Shown here piece by piece: positions 23,158 through 35,109 of a DNA stretch of 64,000 nt. The stretch is taken from NCBI GenBank assembly GCA_030015575.1, contig CM057339.1, positions 769,188,809-769,252,808 of the forward strand, written 5' to 3'. Position 1 is the first letter of the stretch. Every line of letters begins with the position of its first letter. The stretch comes from Agapanthus africanus (Eukaryota > Streptophyta > Magnoliopsida > Asparagales > Amaryllidaceae). The notes beneath the pieces were generated by a model. The model was not told the DNA's origin, ran no database searches, and saw only the letters and a program-made list of their open reading frames with translations. Both the position numbers and the translations under genes were made by a program.

Positions 23158-25328
23158 TGTTAGTTGTATGTATTCCCTAGAGGTCATTATTGTACATATG
23201 ATGTATATTATAGTGGATGCTTGGACATATATAGGGAGGACTTTCTTGCCCGACATGATAGTATGCTATTTGGTTGCTCTTTATCTTAACATGTACACTT
23301 ATTGTCACTCTGTTACATGCTGATAAAGCCTTTAGGATGAGTACTTGACTACCAAGATTGTGATGCAGATCATACTAGTAGGGCCAGGGTAGTCCGTAAG
23401 TACATCCTTCAATTGTTCATAGTCGTGGGAGTATCGAGACGGGGCATCAATATTCCAGAGTATACTAGCGTATACGTTTCTTGACCCATATGATGGGCGA
23501 TGGATGATCACACATCCATTGGTGTTTGACATCAAAGATTGTATACGGGTACTCAGTTGAGACTGGGTACACTGAAGAGGACTCGCCGAGAACTCCTATA
23601 TGGTATTATACCTCACATCAGATAGCAGTTCTCTGGTGACACCGGTACAGGTTAGTCTGTAGACCCGAGATCGTCATAGAGTCTTGTGTGATTCCCACTG
23701 TGCTTTGATTTCCACCTTACCACGTTCAAGAGAACGTGCAAAACGGTGGTTTTTGGGTACAGTCCCGAGTCACATGGAGGCAATGAGCGATAGGAGGGGA
23801 TTTCGTCTCTCCCGGTATTGGGGGTTGATGTTGCGCTATACTCGATTGGCCATAACAGGAAATCCCTGACCAGGGTTGCTGAGATTTACTGGTAAGTGTT
23901 ATCAGTAGTTTCTCGAATCGTTATGGGCCTCACATCGGCATGACTTATCAAGCTATTGGGGTCTGACGTTTGCCACCCCCAGGCTGGATATGCGATATAT
24001 CAGACGAAGAGACCGGACTGTACGGTAGTGTTACTTATTGGATTCGCAGGAGTATGAGTAGGCTTGCTTCTTGATTTCTGATCGCTCAATACCCGGGTAG
24101 CCGTTATGTCCAGCTAGTACCGCTGACGGCTTGTGGGTGACTAATATGATCATCACCTCCTGCCGGCGTATTGACGAGTCTTTAGAGTCCTACACAGAGG
24201 TTTCCTGGCTTAGGCGAAATGAAGTAAGAGCACATATGTGATATGTGTGGGACCGAGATTAATACGTGTATATGATACAGTATTCTGATATCGCGATATG
24301 TGGTATCGTTCGGTTATATGTGATATAGCCGGGTTATCGAATCAAGTGTCGATTCAGTAAGTTGATGCAAATGATATTAGTCGGTTATATGTGATATAGT
24401 TGAATTATTAAATCAAATGTTGATTTAATAATTTAATGTATGGTTATATATATTTGATATGTTAATTTTAAATTAACTAATATTAGCTCACTTAAGCATT
24501 TCTTTTTCTCATTTCTATATAATATGTATGTGATATATATTATTGTGTCATGCTTGATGATACATTGTACATGGGGTGTATGAGACTTACACCATTCCAT
24601 AGATAATTAAGAGGTTATTATTTATTTAAAGTAATTCAAAATTAGGTGGAAATTAGTCATGGTTGATGCTTAGTGGAAGCTTGTAGAAACCATTGACTTA
24701 GTCCACTGATTTTGTTTTACATTAGATATTTATTAACCCAACCATTATCTTTAGCCATGGTTAAGCCTCTACAAGAGTTATATGAGATATTATCTCCTCC
24801 ATGGTTGATATTCTCACTCATTCATTCTCATTCCATTCACATCTTCATCTTCTTCTTCATTCCAATTTTGCTCTCTAGCTTTTTGGAAAGTGAAGAAATT
24901 TAGTGAGAAAAATTATTCTAAAGTGAGCAAAAATCCTACTTCATCAACCTACATTAGATTATCCATTTAGTTTAGCTTGTTTGCTTCACTAATTCCCAAT
25001 TAGTGAAGAGATAGCTTGAGTTGGATATTTCTCGACGTAGATCATCTTCGGCCTTGAAGACTTCAAGCAAGCTTCTTCCATTCGCCTTGTGAACCCTTAC
25101 TAGAGTTTGGGAGATCACTACTTGGAGCGAAGGGACTATTACACAGAGCTTTAGAAGTGAAGGACCGGTCTATAAAAGTTGTATTCCCCATTCACTTAGT
25201 GTAATGGTTGATTACATGCTAGGTTACTCTTAATTTTCTAGTTAGATCCTTGATATGGGTTGCATAGCTCTCTAGGTTTTTTAAATTGCATGCTTAATGC
25301 CCTATAAATCATAGTTAGGGCGCACCCA
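23158..25328 (+). mobile_element. Copia LTR, copy 2 (5' LTR, about 2.17 kb)
   Basis: The start TGTTAGTTGTATG and the internal order match copies 1 and 3. Two dual-hairpin modules lie around 24310-24440. The end is placed just before a primer-binding site at 25333, so this is the 5' LTR of a copia element. Only the leader of that element follows; its gag and pol are not found downstream. Confidence 0.87.
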
Positions 25329-25332
25329 GAAG

Positions 25333-25344
25333 TGGTATCAAAGC
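25333..25344 (+). other. Copia primer-binding site (iMet type, one change)
   Basis: TGGTATCAAAGC differs by one base from the canonical TGGTATCAGAGC complementary to initiator Met tRNA. It follows the LTR end by four bases. Confidence 0.85.
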
Positions 25345-26461
25345 TAAGCTAGAGCATCAGGAGTTGTTTTGACGATATTGGATGAATTGCAAAACCGAAA
25401 CAACTCCGAAACCCCGACACAACAACACTTGAAAATTCTGGCCGAAAATTGTTGCTTGTTTGGCTTCGATTTTTTTGTTTCGGGGCTCTAGAATTTTAGT
25501 GTTTCAGGTGTTGTTTGTTTTTACTAAGATTGCATGTGATGTTATCTTTCTGTAAAGGCATTTCGGAGTGTTTCGTAGGCGTAATTTTAACATCGTCTCG
25601 GGTAACTTTGACGACGTTAAAAAGTTCGAACGAATATCAAAAACCCATTGTAACATTTCAGAAATATAAAATATTATTTTTGGAATTTAATATTAAAATA
25701 ATATATTTCGCGAAAACTATTCGATTTGCGAATTTGGGGTTTTCGTAAAATGGTATAAATATACATACCAATATTTGGTAAATAATTGGAGATTAAAATG
25801 ATTTATTCATTTAAAAATATATTTATCGGATTTGGGTATTTTTATAATTAATTATATACAGTTTAAATAAAAATTGATTAGTGCACTACTAATCGCGATT
25901 ATGCCAAATCGATCTTTTCAATTAATCATGCCTAGTGCACCATGACATGTTGCATTTTGTTACATATTGTTTCCTTTGTGTTTGCTTTAGAGGTATTATG
26001 TTAATTATTTTTAGAAAAGAAAGAGAATGATTGGAGAGAGAGGGGGGACCATGATGAGGCATGGGCTTGAGAGGGTGAGCATAAGAAAGAGTGAGGATAA
26101 GAGAGAGAGAGAGAGAGAGAGAGCCGCCCCTTCATTCTTCCTCCATTGTTTTCTTCATCTCCTCTTTCAACTCTTCCTCCACCACTTCTATCCTCATATA
26201 TCATCTCAATTCCTTCACTAAAACCCTATACTCCCTTCACTAAAAATGATCACAACCTTTCTACAAACCCATTGGACCAATTAAAGTTGGATTTTGAAGA
26301 CTTTGAGCAACTCAAGAAAATTCTTGAGTTGTCAATTGAGCTAATTCCTACACTTCTAGTTTAGTTTTTGAGTTTCCTAACACCTTATAGTTATTTAGAG
26401 TTAAATCGATTTAGATTAGTGATGTTTGGAAATTCCAAGAGAGGGTTTGGATGATTGTGTG
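25345..26461 (+). other. Copia leader, then unclassified AT-rich DNA
   Basis: The first about 600 bases fit an untranslated leader downstream of the primer site. No gag motif is found. From about 26000 the character changes: a (GA)n run at 26100-26123 is followed by pyrimidine-rich sequence that I could not assign. The LTR of Tat element C starts at 26462. Confidence 0.45.
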
Positions 26462-27149
26462 TGTTGGGGTCAAAATTTACACCCCGGTTGACCAAGTCAA
26501 AATCAAAGTCAACCCTAAACCAAGTGGGCCAATGCCCGGGTCGGGCCCGAACAAGAAGCCGCCGGCCTCCCCCATGCCAAAATAAATTTTTGTAATAAAT
26601 AATTTTTGGCGTATTTCCTTTTTTATTTCTATGAATAAATGTAAGGAAAATGGGCATAAAGCCAAATTTTTGTAAAGCCCAAGGCTTATGAGCAAAATAA
26701 AATAGCACATGAGGCATGGGATGAGCAAAATGCCATTTTGTAAAACCCAATGGACTATATGTAAGTTTGTAAGCCTATAAGAGGCAACATGATGAAAATA
26801 TCTAAGGATCTTTTTCTCTCTCTAAAAAAATTAAGATCTGTGCCTCCTTCTCCTTCCTCAAGCTTCTAAACCTTCTTTTTTTTTTGAATTAAATCAAGAG
26901 TTTTACCTTTACTTTTCTAAAACTAAATAGTTTATCACCACAAAACCCACAAAAGGGAGCTTGGATCTTCCATCAAATCTTAAAAAGGAGAGATTTTTAA
27001 AATCTCACCCCTCTTGTTATCCAAGAGCCGGCCAACAGAGGAGGAAGAAGGAGACCCATCTCCAAAGACCCCACTTTGGGGGTGGATCCAGGGCTCAAGG
27101 GAGAAGCCTCTTCATCAGCTCCAAAAATATCTTAGGAGTTTAACTCCTA

Positions 27150-27176
27150 AAATACACACACACACACACACACAAA
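27150..27176. repeat. (CA)n microsatellite
   Basis: About a dozen CA units in a row inside the Tat C LTR. Confidence 0.95.
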
Positions 27177-27230
27177 ATAATAAGTATTTCTTTCTGAGAG
27201 TACAACTCCCAGTGCAGGGACCAACTCCCT

Positions 27231-27470
27231 TTTGCCGCCCAGCGCCCGAGCGCGCACATGCCTGGCATGTGAGGCGCTAGCGCCCAAAACGCGAGCGCCC
27301 ACGTGCTTGGCACGTGAGGCATTAGCGCCTAAAGCGCTAGCGGCCGAGCGCCCACGTTCCTGGCACGTGCGGCGCTAGCGCCCAAAGCGCTAGCACCCGA
27401 GCGCCCAAAGCGCTAGCGCCCGAGCTCCCAAGCGCCCGCGTGCCGCGCACGTGAGGCGTTGGCGCTTTCT
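27231..27470 (+). repeat. GC-rich palindromic repeats in Tat C LTR
   Basis: Units combine GCGCTAGCGCC, GAGCGCCC and stem pairs such as CACGTGCTTGGCACGTG and ACATGCCTGGCATGT. Several CACGTG G-box cores are present. The layout recalls the 172-bp G-box duplication in the F LTR, though the sequences are not the same. Confidence 0.75.
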
Positions 27471-27502
27471 CCCACGCATCCTTTGGATGCCCTTTCCCTT
27501 AC

Positions 27503-27504
27503 AA

Positions 27505-27537
<33 letters not shown>

Positions 27538-27577
27538 CATATATACATACATATATACATATATACACACACACACA
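27503..27577. repeat. (CA)n(TA)n compound microsatellite
   Basis: A CA run passes into TA and ATAC repeats and back to CA. It gives spurious open frames on both strands. Confidence 0.95.
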
Positions 27578-27960
27578 TACTCTACAACACTGTCCCCCGT
27601 TAGAAAAAATTTCTAATGAGGCACTGCCCCGAGCCCCCTTGACCCCCAACCTGTTATCCGGGTGGCGGGACCCCCATACAATACTCTGCGGGGCCCCCGA
27701 TATATCCAAAACCCCTTTCAAAACACAACACACGTACACTGCACATTGAGTTTGCATGACCTGTTTGACCCGTTAATCGGAGGTTCTCTCGCTCCAAAAG
27801 CGAGGGGTAATTAACGGCAGCTTAGTCCGTGGTTACCGGAGATTCGGATCCCCACAATCAATAAACCCCAGCCTACCCTAGGCAGGGGGAATCTGTAATG
27901 TGCCTGACAAGCGTGTGCGTATTCCCATCTCAATGGGGTGACGAAAAACACTCTACAGAT

Positions 27961-27980
27961 TCTGGCACTCCCGGTGGGAC
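27961..27980 (+). other. Primer-binding site of Tat element C
   Basis: TCTGGCACTCCCGGTGGGAC differs from the D site (38451-38470) by one base and lies three bases after the LTR end. Confidence 0.85.
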
Positions 27981-28095
27981 CTTTCTCTTCTCCCATATCT
28001 CGGGTCAAGTGTTCATGCGAACTCATTTAACATATATGCCAATGTTTGTATTGAAATAATGTTTTTTTTCGTGCAGCAATCAACTTTCAACGAAA

Positions 28096-28239
28096 ATGTC
28101 TCCTAAGATGGATCCAGCTTCTTATGATGCGAACCCAATTCCGTACGTGGTTAAAATCAATGCTCGTGTGGTTCTCCCCGTAAGCCTCGGTCGACAGTGG
28201 GAGGAACTGCCCCGCCAATTTGGCTCCGTCATCATCTAC
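28096..28239 (+). pseudogene. Tat element C gag, N-terminal piece
   Basis: An ATG 115 bases after the primer site opens a 48-codon piece beginning MSPKMDPASYDANPIPYVV, the start of the C gag. The frame is cut exactly at a codon end (TAC, 28237-28239) by a 4.8 kb insertion and continues in the same frame at 33056. The insertion carries a perfect 5-bp target duplication (TCTAC), so the reading frame was intact at this point when the insertion occurred. The N-terminal piece is not similar to the Cys-rich start of D and F. Confidence 0.85.
28235..28239. other. Target-site duplication (left copy) of nested Tekay element
   Basis: TCTAC at 28235-28239 is repeated at 33051-33055, directly outside the TG...CA ends of the insertion. 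Confidence 0.95.
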
Positions 28240-29319
28240 TGTCACGCCCCGCTTCCCGGTGTACGGCGAAGGGGACGCGACTGGCCGTTACGTATTTACT
28301 CAGAAGTAAATACGCTAAGCGTAACTAAGCAATATAAAAGAAATCATGGTATTTATTTGTAACTTCATTATTTTTACAAATTTAAATAAAGTAATTTAAA
28401 ATACAATAACAAACGATGCAATCCTAATCGGTCACTATGAAATCTTAACATATAGATTGAGAGTAATGAAAAAGACTTTACAAACTATATGTGTGTGTAT
28501 GTTTGTGTGTATTCATTATTTATATATGTATCTATTTAATTAATTATTTAGGGACTATGATATGACAAGGGAAGTTTTTCATGGCAATATAAAAAAATAA
28601 AGAGAAAGAGATGGAGGGAGGGAAAGAGAGAAGGGACTTACATACACAAGCCGGTATTGTCACCGGGCTTGTCTATCCTCCGATAGCCTCGCATTACTAG
28701 CGAGATCTCCTTGAGAATTTATTCATGTTCTTCTTCGGGGAATTTAGATGAAGAGGGATATGTGAAATGATAGAAAGGTGTGATGATGAAAAGAAAGAGT
28801 AGTGAGATTTTATGGTCACCATAATTCTAATAAATCATGGCTCATAACCATTCTAATTATTTTGGGAGTTAAAAAGAAGACGAAATGAAATATCTCATTT
28901 ATATGTTATGAGAAGAATAAAAAATTGATAAAAAAAATAATTGCAAGAATGGGGATTTGAACATGTGATCTATGGAATAACAATACAAGGATTTAACCAA
29001 TGAGCTACAAAATTGTTCATGCACATATTTAATTAGAATTAAATATATGTTGTTTCTTGAAAAGAACGTGCGCTTTTGGGATTATATTTTTATAAAAGAA
29101 AATTAAAATGATATTGGATTTGGGTTATGGGCTGGGTCATGTCTTGCATTTAATTTTGAATAGGTTAAGATTTAGTTTAAAGAAATGGGTTTGGGAAAAA
29201 ATAGATTGAATAATAAAATAATATATTTAATAGAAAACAAAAAATACTAAGAATAAATAAATACAATATTTTACTAAAGAAAGAAAACTCGAAAGTATAG
29301 TAATATTAGGGTCGTTACA
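28240..29319 (-). mobile_element. Short 3' LTR of nested Tekay element (1.08 kb)
   Basis: Positions 28343-29319 match 32070-33050. Positions 28240-28342 match 29755-29855. The 2.2 kb that lies between these segments in the other LTR is absent here. A tRNA-like A-box/B-box pair lies at 28951-29007 (minus). Confidence 0.88.
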
Positions 29320-29754
29320 TTCTACCCTCCTTATAAAAATTTCGTCCTCGAAATTTGTAAAAGAAGATTGTAACAGATTCAAGAAAAGTTTAGTGACTGA
29401 AGTACTGACAGTGTGTGAAGAATAACAAAGTGGTGCAAGGGTTTGAGAATGTGAAAGTGAATTACTAGTGTTACCTTGGTCAACTGTCTTGGCTTTTATG
29501 GCTGCTAAGGTGTTACAAGGTGTTAGAAGTACTTGATAGTGTATGAAAAATGTGTGAAGGAATGAAAGGATGCGAAGGTTTTGGTAAGATTGTAAAACAT
29601 GTGAGGGAATTTTGGGTTAGGACAGATTCAAAGTTTATGAAATGATAAGATTCAAGAGGTATGAATTGTAAAGAATGTTTTAGTTGGTTCTTGTGTTTTA
29701 TATTGCTTAGGGTTCCATACATCTCTGACCTGCATGGGCCACCAACAAAACCTG
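29320..29754 (-). other. Internal region of nested Tekay element
   Basis: It begins (minus strand, right side) after the LTR motif GAAGCGGGGCG, but without the expected TGACA terminus or iMet primer site. It ends with TTTCGAGGACGAAATTTTTA and AAGGAGGGTAGAA, the Tekay polypurine tract, next to the 3' LTR. A 92-codon open frame (29513-29791, minus) has no recognisable domain. The loss of the primer site suggests a deletion at the LTR/internal junction, possibly after insertion. Confidence 0.75.
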
Positions 29755-30176
29755 CCTCGCCCCGCTTCCCGGTGTACGGCGAAGGGGACACAACTGGCCG
29801 CTACGTATTTACTCGGAAGTAAATACGCTAAGCCTAACCAAGCAATATAAAAGAAATGTACACAAGAGACAAATGTATTGAAACATCAATTTTATTTATT
29901 AACATTCTTTTGTACAATGCATGAAAAAGTAAATACATCTGAATGAAAGCAATGCCTAAATAGTGGCATAACAGAAAAGGAAAATACAGAATGTAAAAGA
30001 AAATGTACAAGTGAAACTACAGCTCGGGATCTTCAGTAAACTGGTCCAAGTCTTCGGCGCTGGGCTCGATCTCTTGAAGGTCCGAATCACCTGACAACAT
30101 TCCAAAGAAGAAAGAGAAAAAATGCCGTCAGCGAACAATCGCTCGGTAAGTCCCAAAGATAAGGGAGAAGTAGAAT

Positions 30177-30210
<34 letters not shown>

Positions 30211-33050
30211 TTTTAAAGTTATATTTGATTGTTATAATGTTGTATTTAGTGTTAACGCTGTTTTTTGTAGCTTGGTACAGAAGGATGCCAGTGTATATGA
30301 GAGGAGTCCCTATATGCCAGAGACTAAAGGCAAATGGAAGTACAAGGCTCCGTTATACAACCCGGAACAACGGCAATTGAATTCAGGTTAGGTGTCTTAA
30401 ATCTTGCAGTCCCATGCCACTTCTAACACCTTCCGTACCAATTTACCCCTTAAACCCCGCGATGTATTTATTTTATTGTTTGTATTGTATCGTAACTTGT
30501 ATTGTCTTGTAATATAGATTGTATAATTGGATGATTTTCCGAAACCATGATATCAGTAAAATGGATGTAACTGGAGAATCATGTAGATGAAAGTATATCC
30601 ATGGTTCGATTCGGTCAATACAGATTGAATAGATTAAATATATGGATTCATGTTAAATTGTAGTTTGTATTTGAATCATATTCAAGTCAGATTATTATAA
30701 TGAGACTCAGTCTGAGTCAGAACAATTAGAAAAGAAATTGAAGTCCTGAATTAGGTTTTAGTGTTATCGGTAACCGCTGCACATGGGCGGCAGGATTTAT
30801 GTCCTTTTCAAAGACGATTACCGTGTTGATAACACCGTTTGTTAAGTTGTCTACCTTAAATAGGCAAGCACCCATATCTCCGGCTCCTTGAGGCTCAAGA
30901 GACTGGTCCCGCTTACACCTATGTTTACTAGGGTCCTTATTGTAATTTAGTATAACTTGAGGGGTTTTATGTAAAAATAATTTTGTATAGTTTTCAAAAT
31001 ACAACTCAAGTATTTAATTATCGTCTTTATGTACATACAAAAATTTAATGATCAAGATAAATATGTATACATGTTCGAATAGCATGAAATGAGTCAAGTA
31101 TATTAATCGAGTAACTACCATAAACAATGCTGTAAAGAAATATTATGTACGACTAATTAATCAAGTCGAACGGATGCGGAATATAAACAGAAATACAGCT
31201 CTAAGTGTTTTTCAAGCGTGAGTTCCAGTTTCACATAAATACGACTACTGGTTTGGGAGGTATATCTATTTTCGTATCATCGCGCAAAACAGATCAGAAT
31301 CTATTTGGTACCGTCACATATTTTTAAAACACAGTTTCGGTCAATTTCCATCAGGTTTCAGGCTACGATGATTATTAGAAAATTGTAGGTATTACGATAT
31401 ACTTATCTAAAACACTAAGATTTGCACGATTTGGATTTCTTAAAGTCTAGTTATGATCATTTTAATATCAGCGTTTAAAACAGAAATTCGGATTTCTGGA
31501 CAGTAAATATATGTTATATTGCAAAGCCTATATCGGGTTGTTTCATGCATTTTTAAGTAATATAATATACAAGAAATTTCAGTTCTGTCAATTATGCATC
31601 TACACATCTAAATTTTGTCACAAACGGACATCGGGTGTTCGAGTAATGTCCTGTTTAAAAATAGTGTACGAATCATGAAAGATTCTGTCTAGATCCGTCA
31701 CTTAATATTGTAACACGGTTTTCTATATTTTACGTCGGTTTTCAGTAAAAATATAAAACAAATAAAATCTAGATATTTCGATGTAAATGTTCAAAACATC
31801 TAAAAACACTTAATTTAGATTAAATATTATAGAGTTATGGCCTCTCGAAGAAGACCCTTATTAGCAATTTTCTAGTTTTAAAAACAGTGAATAAAAGTTA
31901 CGTAACTTCTAAACCGTTATTCGTTTTGATATGAAATTTTTACCGTAAACATGAAATTCTATCTATTATTTATCCTAATTTTCCTAAGATTTCCAGATGT
32001 GAAAATTAATTTTTAAAAATTATTTTAAAGATAAAAGTATTGATATGTCATATGTGAGAATGAGGAAATCATGGTATTTATTTGTAACTTCATTTTATTT
32101 TACAAATTTAAATAAATTAATTTAAAATACAATAACAAACGATGCAATCCTAACCGGTCATTATGAAATCTTAATATATGGATTGAGAGTAATGAAAAAG
32201 ACTTTACAAACTATATATGTGTGTATGTTTATGTGTGTTCATTATTTATATATGTATCCATTTAATTAATTATTTAGGAACTATGATATGATAAGAGAAG
32301 TTTTTCATGGCAATATAAAAAAATAAAGAGAAAGAGAGAGATGGAGGGTGGGAAAGAGAGAAGGGACTTACATACACAAGCCGGTATTGTCACCGGGCTT
32401 GTCTATCCACCGATAGCCTCGTGTTACTAGCGAGACCTCCTTGAGAATTTATTCATGTTCTTCTTCGGGGAATTTAGATGAAGAGGGATATGTGAAATGA
32501 TAGAAAGGTGTGATGATGAAAAGAAAGAGTAGTGAGATTTTATGGCCACCATAATTCTAAGAAATCATGGCTCATAACCATTCTAATTATTTTGGGAGTT
32601 AAAAAAAAGATGAAATGAAATGTCTCATTTATATGTTATGAGAAGAATAAAAAAATTGATAAAAAAAATAATTGCAAGAATGGGGATTTGAACATGTGAT
32701 CTATGGAATAACAATGTAAGGACTTAACCAATGAGCTACAAAGTTGTTCATGCACATATTTAGTTAGAATTAAATATATGTTGTTGCTTGAAAAGAAAGT
32801 GGGCTTTTGGGCTCATATTTTTATAAAAGAAAATTAAAATGATATTGGATTTGGGTTATGGGCTGGGTCATGTCTTGCATTTAATTTTGAATAGGTTAAG
32901 ATTTAGTTTAAAGAAATGGGTTTGGGAAAAAATAGATTGAATAATAAAATAATATATTTAATAGAAAACAAAAAATACTAAGAATAAATAAATACAATAT
33001 TTTACTAAAAATAGAAAACTCGAAAGTATATTAATATTTGGGTCGTTACA
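29755..33050 (-). mobile_element. Long 5' LTR of nested Tekay element (3.3 kb)
   Basis: It starts TGTAACGACCC on the minus strand and ends in GAAGCGGGGCG. Its later part is related to the solo LTR at 57613-60677 in the opposite orientation (shared phrases such as GACTTGGACCAGT and the GGAAGCGGGGCG end). An (AG)n run lies at 30181-30208. A tRNA-like A-box/B-box pair is at 32682-32738. Confidence 0.82.
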
Positions 33051-33055
33051 TCTAC

Positions 33056-34830
33056 CCTGCCGGAAGCGCTCATCTGGCAGAAATCCCGACAAAACAGGTG
33101 GCCAAGCCGGTCTCAAGGGGCAAGAGGCCGAATGTTGTGATCGCTAAGGCCTACAACCGAAACTTAAGACGGTGTCTGAACGACTCTCTGGTGCTCCAGC
33201 TGGGCACAAGACTTCTGGTACAAAGGGTAACATCAAACGTTGTGGAAGAGTTCAGGTGATGACTACAACAAGAGCACAATCAGGCGTATCTCCAAAGCCC
33301 TCCATCGCCCGGTCTACGGCAGTTTCCCGAAGAGCCGTAACCATCCAAGTGCTAAAAATAAAAGGCTAAGACAGAAGCGGCTCAGGTATCGAGCCAACAA
33401 GAGGGCCAGGACTCCGGCCAAGTGGAATCTTGTGAGATACCAAGAGCGGAGTCATCCTGCGACGATGGATGAGTCGGCCGTAAAAATCAGCAATTCCTTC
33501 GAACCTGTGAAGTGGGTTCAGAGAAATGCCATGACCGCCAGAATCAAGAAGACAACGGTCCGAACGTTGCTACAAAGAGACATTTCCCGGCCCCAACAGA
33601 AAAAGTATGACACCGTCTCTTCAAGAGTTTACCAGGCGCTCTGTGCCGCGCGAAAACAACGGGACGAAACCAAAAAGGAAGCGTCGGTACCATTCAAGAA
33701 TCCGGCCAGGCCAGCCGCCTTCAGTCGACTGCCTGTTACCGGAACAGGAGGGTCAAGACAGCGATTCGTGAAATCAACCGCCGGTAATAAAAAGATTGCT
33801 GGATATGTTATCCATACGGTCTATATAGCGGGTGGGCGCCCCAGCGACAACCTTCGCAGCAAAAGAAAGGATGGGGCCACGACATCCTAATCCCAATCTG
33901 GCTTGAATGTGATTGCCGCTTCCCAAGAACAGCCGCCTACGCTGGATGATGATAACCCTCTCGATGAGGATGATCGGCAGAAAACCCCCTCAGTCCATGT
34001 AGAGTCAAGCTCAGACAGCGAGGAAGAGCCGACTTTCCGCCCCAGGACCGCAGAGCAAAAGCCGCTTCAAGAGCTTCGAAAATAGTTCAGGAGCATGGAT
34101 AAAGAGATGGCCAAGCTCTATTCGAAAATTGACGACCTAACGAACGTTGTGATGCGGCTTATGGCTCAAATTGCTCGAGCGCCTCCCAATCAAGCACAAG
34201 TTGCTACTCTTGAGCCGGATGATGATAATCCAAAGCGGCCGATTCCTGTCCCTTTGGGTCCAAGATTGGTCGAGCCACACGAAAGCCGGCTACATTCCGC
34301 TTATGGGGACGCCTTGGCCCCAGATAGCCCTATCCCGCTAACACAAGATCGGATAATGGATTTGGTCACCAACAAGGTTAAAACATTGGTGGCTAAAACT
34401 GAAACTCAGAATGAAATGCAGTAGTGGGCGGCCATATCCCGCACAGTACGATCTGATCGAGTTCCCGAGCGGCTACATCATTACCAAGTTCGGAAGATTT
34501 GACGGGACGGGAAATGCAAATCACCACGTCTCCAACTTTAAAGTATCATGCGGAAATACAGGGGGCAATGATGCGCTCCTTCGTCATCAGTTTGTCAACA
34601 GCCTGACCGGTGTCGCTTTTGACTGGTACGCGAGTATGCCAGACGGGTCTGTCATTACCTTTTCCCAAATGGATTCTCTGTTTCGGCAAAGGTTCATGAG
34701 TGTCAGTGATAAAATCTCCATTGCTGACCTTGTGAGGACCAAGCCGGGGAAGAATGAAAGTAACACAGACTTTATCGCCCGATGGCGTAATCTCACAGTC
34801 AAGTGTGAACCGCCGCTGGAGCAGGACTAG
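33056..34830 (+). pseudogene. Tat element C gag, main part
   Basis: Continuation of the gag begun at 28096. It is basic and low in recognisable motifs up to 33890, where GYVIHTVYIAGGRP matches VVHTIYMASGK of element D. Stops or frameshifts near 33250, 33890, 34085 and 34424 break it. The capsid domain is clear at 34411-34830: GYIITKFGRFDGTGNANHHV, CGNTGGNDALL, TGVAFDWYASM, QRFMSVSDKISIADL, NTDFIARWRNLTVKCE. A stop follows at 34830 (QD*FVSLLIGNL). C gag therefore has the same layout as D and F but is well diverged. Confidence 0.88.
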
Positions 34831-35109
34831 TTCGTCAGCCTTCTCATTGGGAACCTCAGCAATTGGATGGTCCCATTCTTGTGTACAGCAGGCCTCAAGA
34901 CATTTCAAGAGCTAACCAAGAAAGTACAAATGCTGGAACGCTCGAAGTAAGAGTCTACCCCGGACTCTCAGAGAGACAAGACTTGGAAAAGCAAGCGGGA
35001 CGTCAACCGTAGAAGCGGAAATTCCAGCAGTACCAATGTCTTCAATACATCTGACAAAGAAGACAAGCGAAAGGTAGGCGATTCCAAAACCAACCGGCCT
35101 CGAAAGCCA

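Larger units (their letters stand above)
26462..27957 (+). mobile_element. Tat element C 5' LTR (about 1.5 kb)
   Basis: The proposed LTR starts TGTTGGGGTC and ends CTCTACA, followed after three bases by the Tat primer site TCTGGCACTCCCGGTGGGAC and then gag. It contains a GC-rich palindromic repeat block (27231-27470) and two dinucleotide microsatellites. It is a different Tat family from D and F: half the length and without their hairpin chain. The 5' edge rests on the TG start only, since no second LTR is in the window. Confidence 0.7.
28240..33050 (-). mobile_element. Nested non-autonomous Tekay/Del derivative with unequal LTRs
   Basis: This 4811-bp insertion lies in Tat C gag, bounded by TGTCACGCCCC and GGTCGTTACA and by the target duplication TCTAC. 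On its sense (minus) strand it comprises a 3.3 kb 5' LTR (33050-29755), about 435 bp of internal DNA and a 1.08 kb 3' LTR (29319-28240). A polypurine-type phrase adjoins the 3' LTR. No gag or pol is present, so it can only have moved with proteins of a full Tekay element. The shared LTR segments (about 980 bp) differ at roughly 4% of sites by hand count. Confidence 0.88.

Noticed and set aside
27390..27757. Open frames around the CA/TA microsatellite
   Set aside because: Low-complexity translation (repeated Cys-Val or Thr-His) caused by the microsatellite.
28951..29007. A functional tRNA gene
   Set aside because: A-box and B-box are present but acceptor, D and anticodon stems do not pair; kept only as a tRNA-like finding.
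29513..29791. Hypothetical gene inside the nested Tekay element
   Set aside because: 92 codons without domain similarity, overlapping the LTR end; likely chance open frame.
30726..31004. 92-codon frame in the long Tekay LTR
   Set aside because: The related segment in the solo LTR (about 59380-59700) does not keep the frame open, so it is conserved LTR sequence, not a gene.
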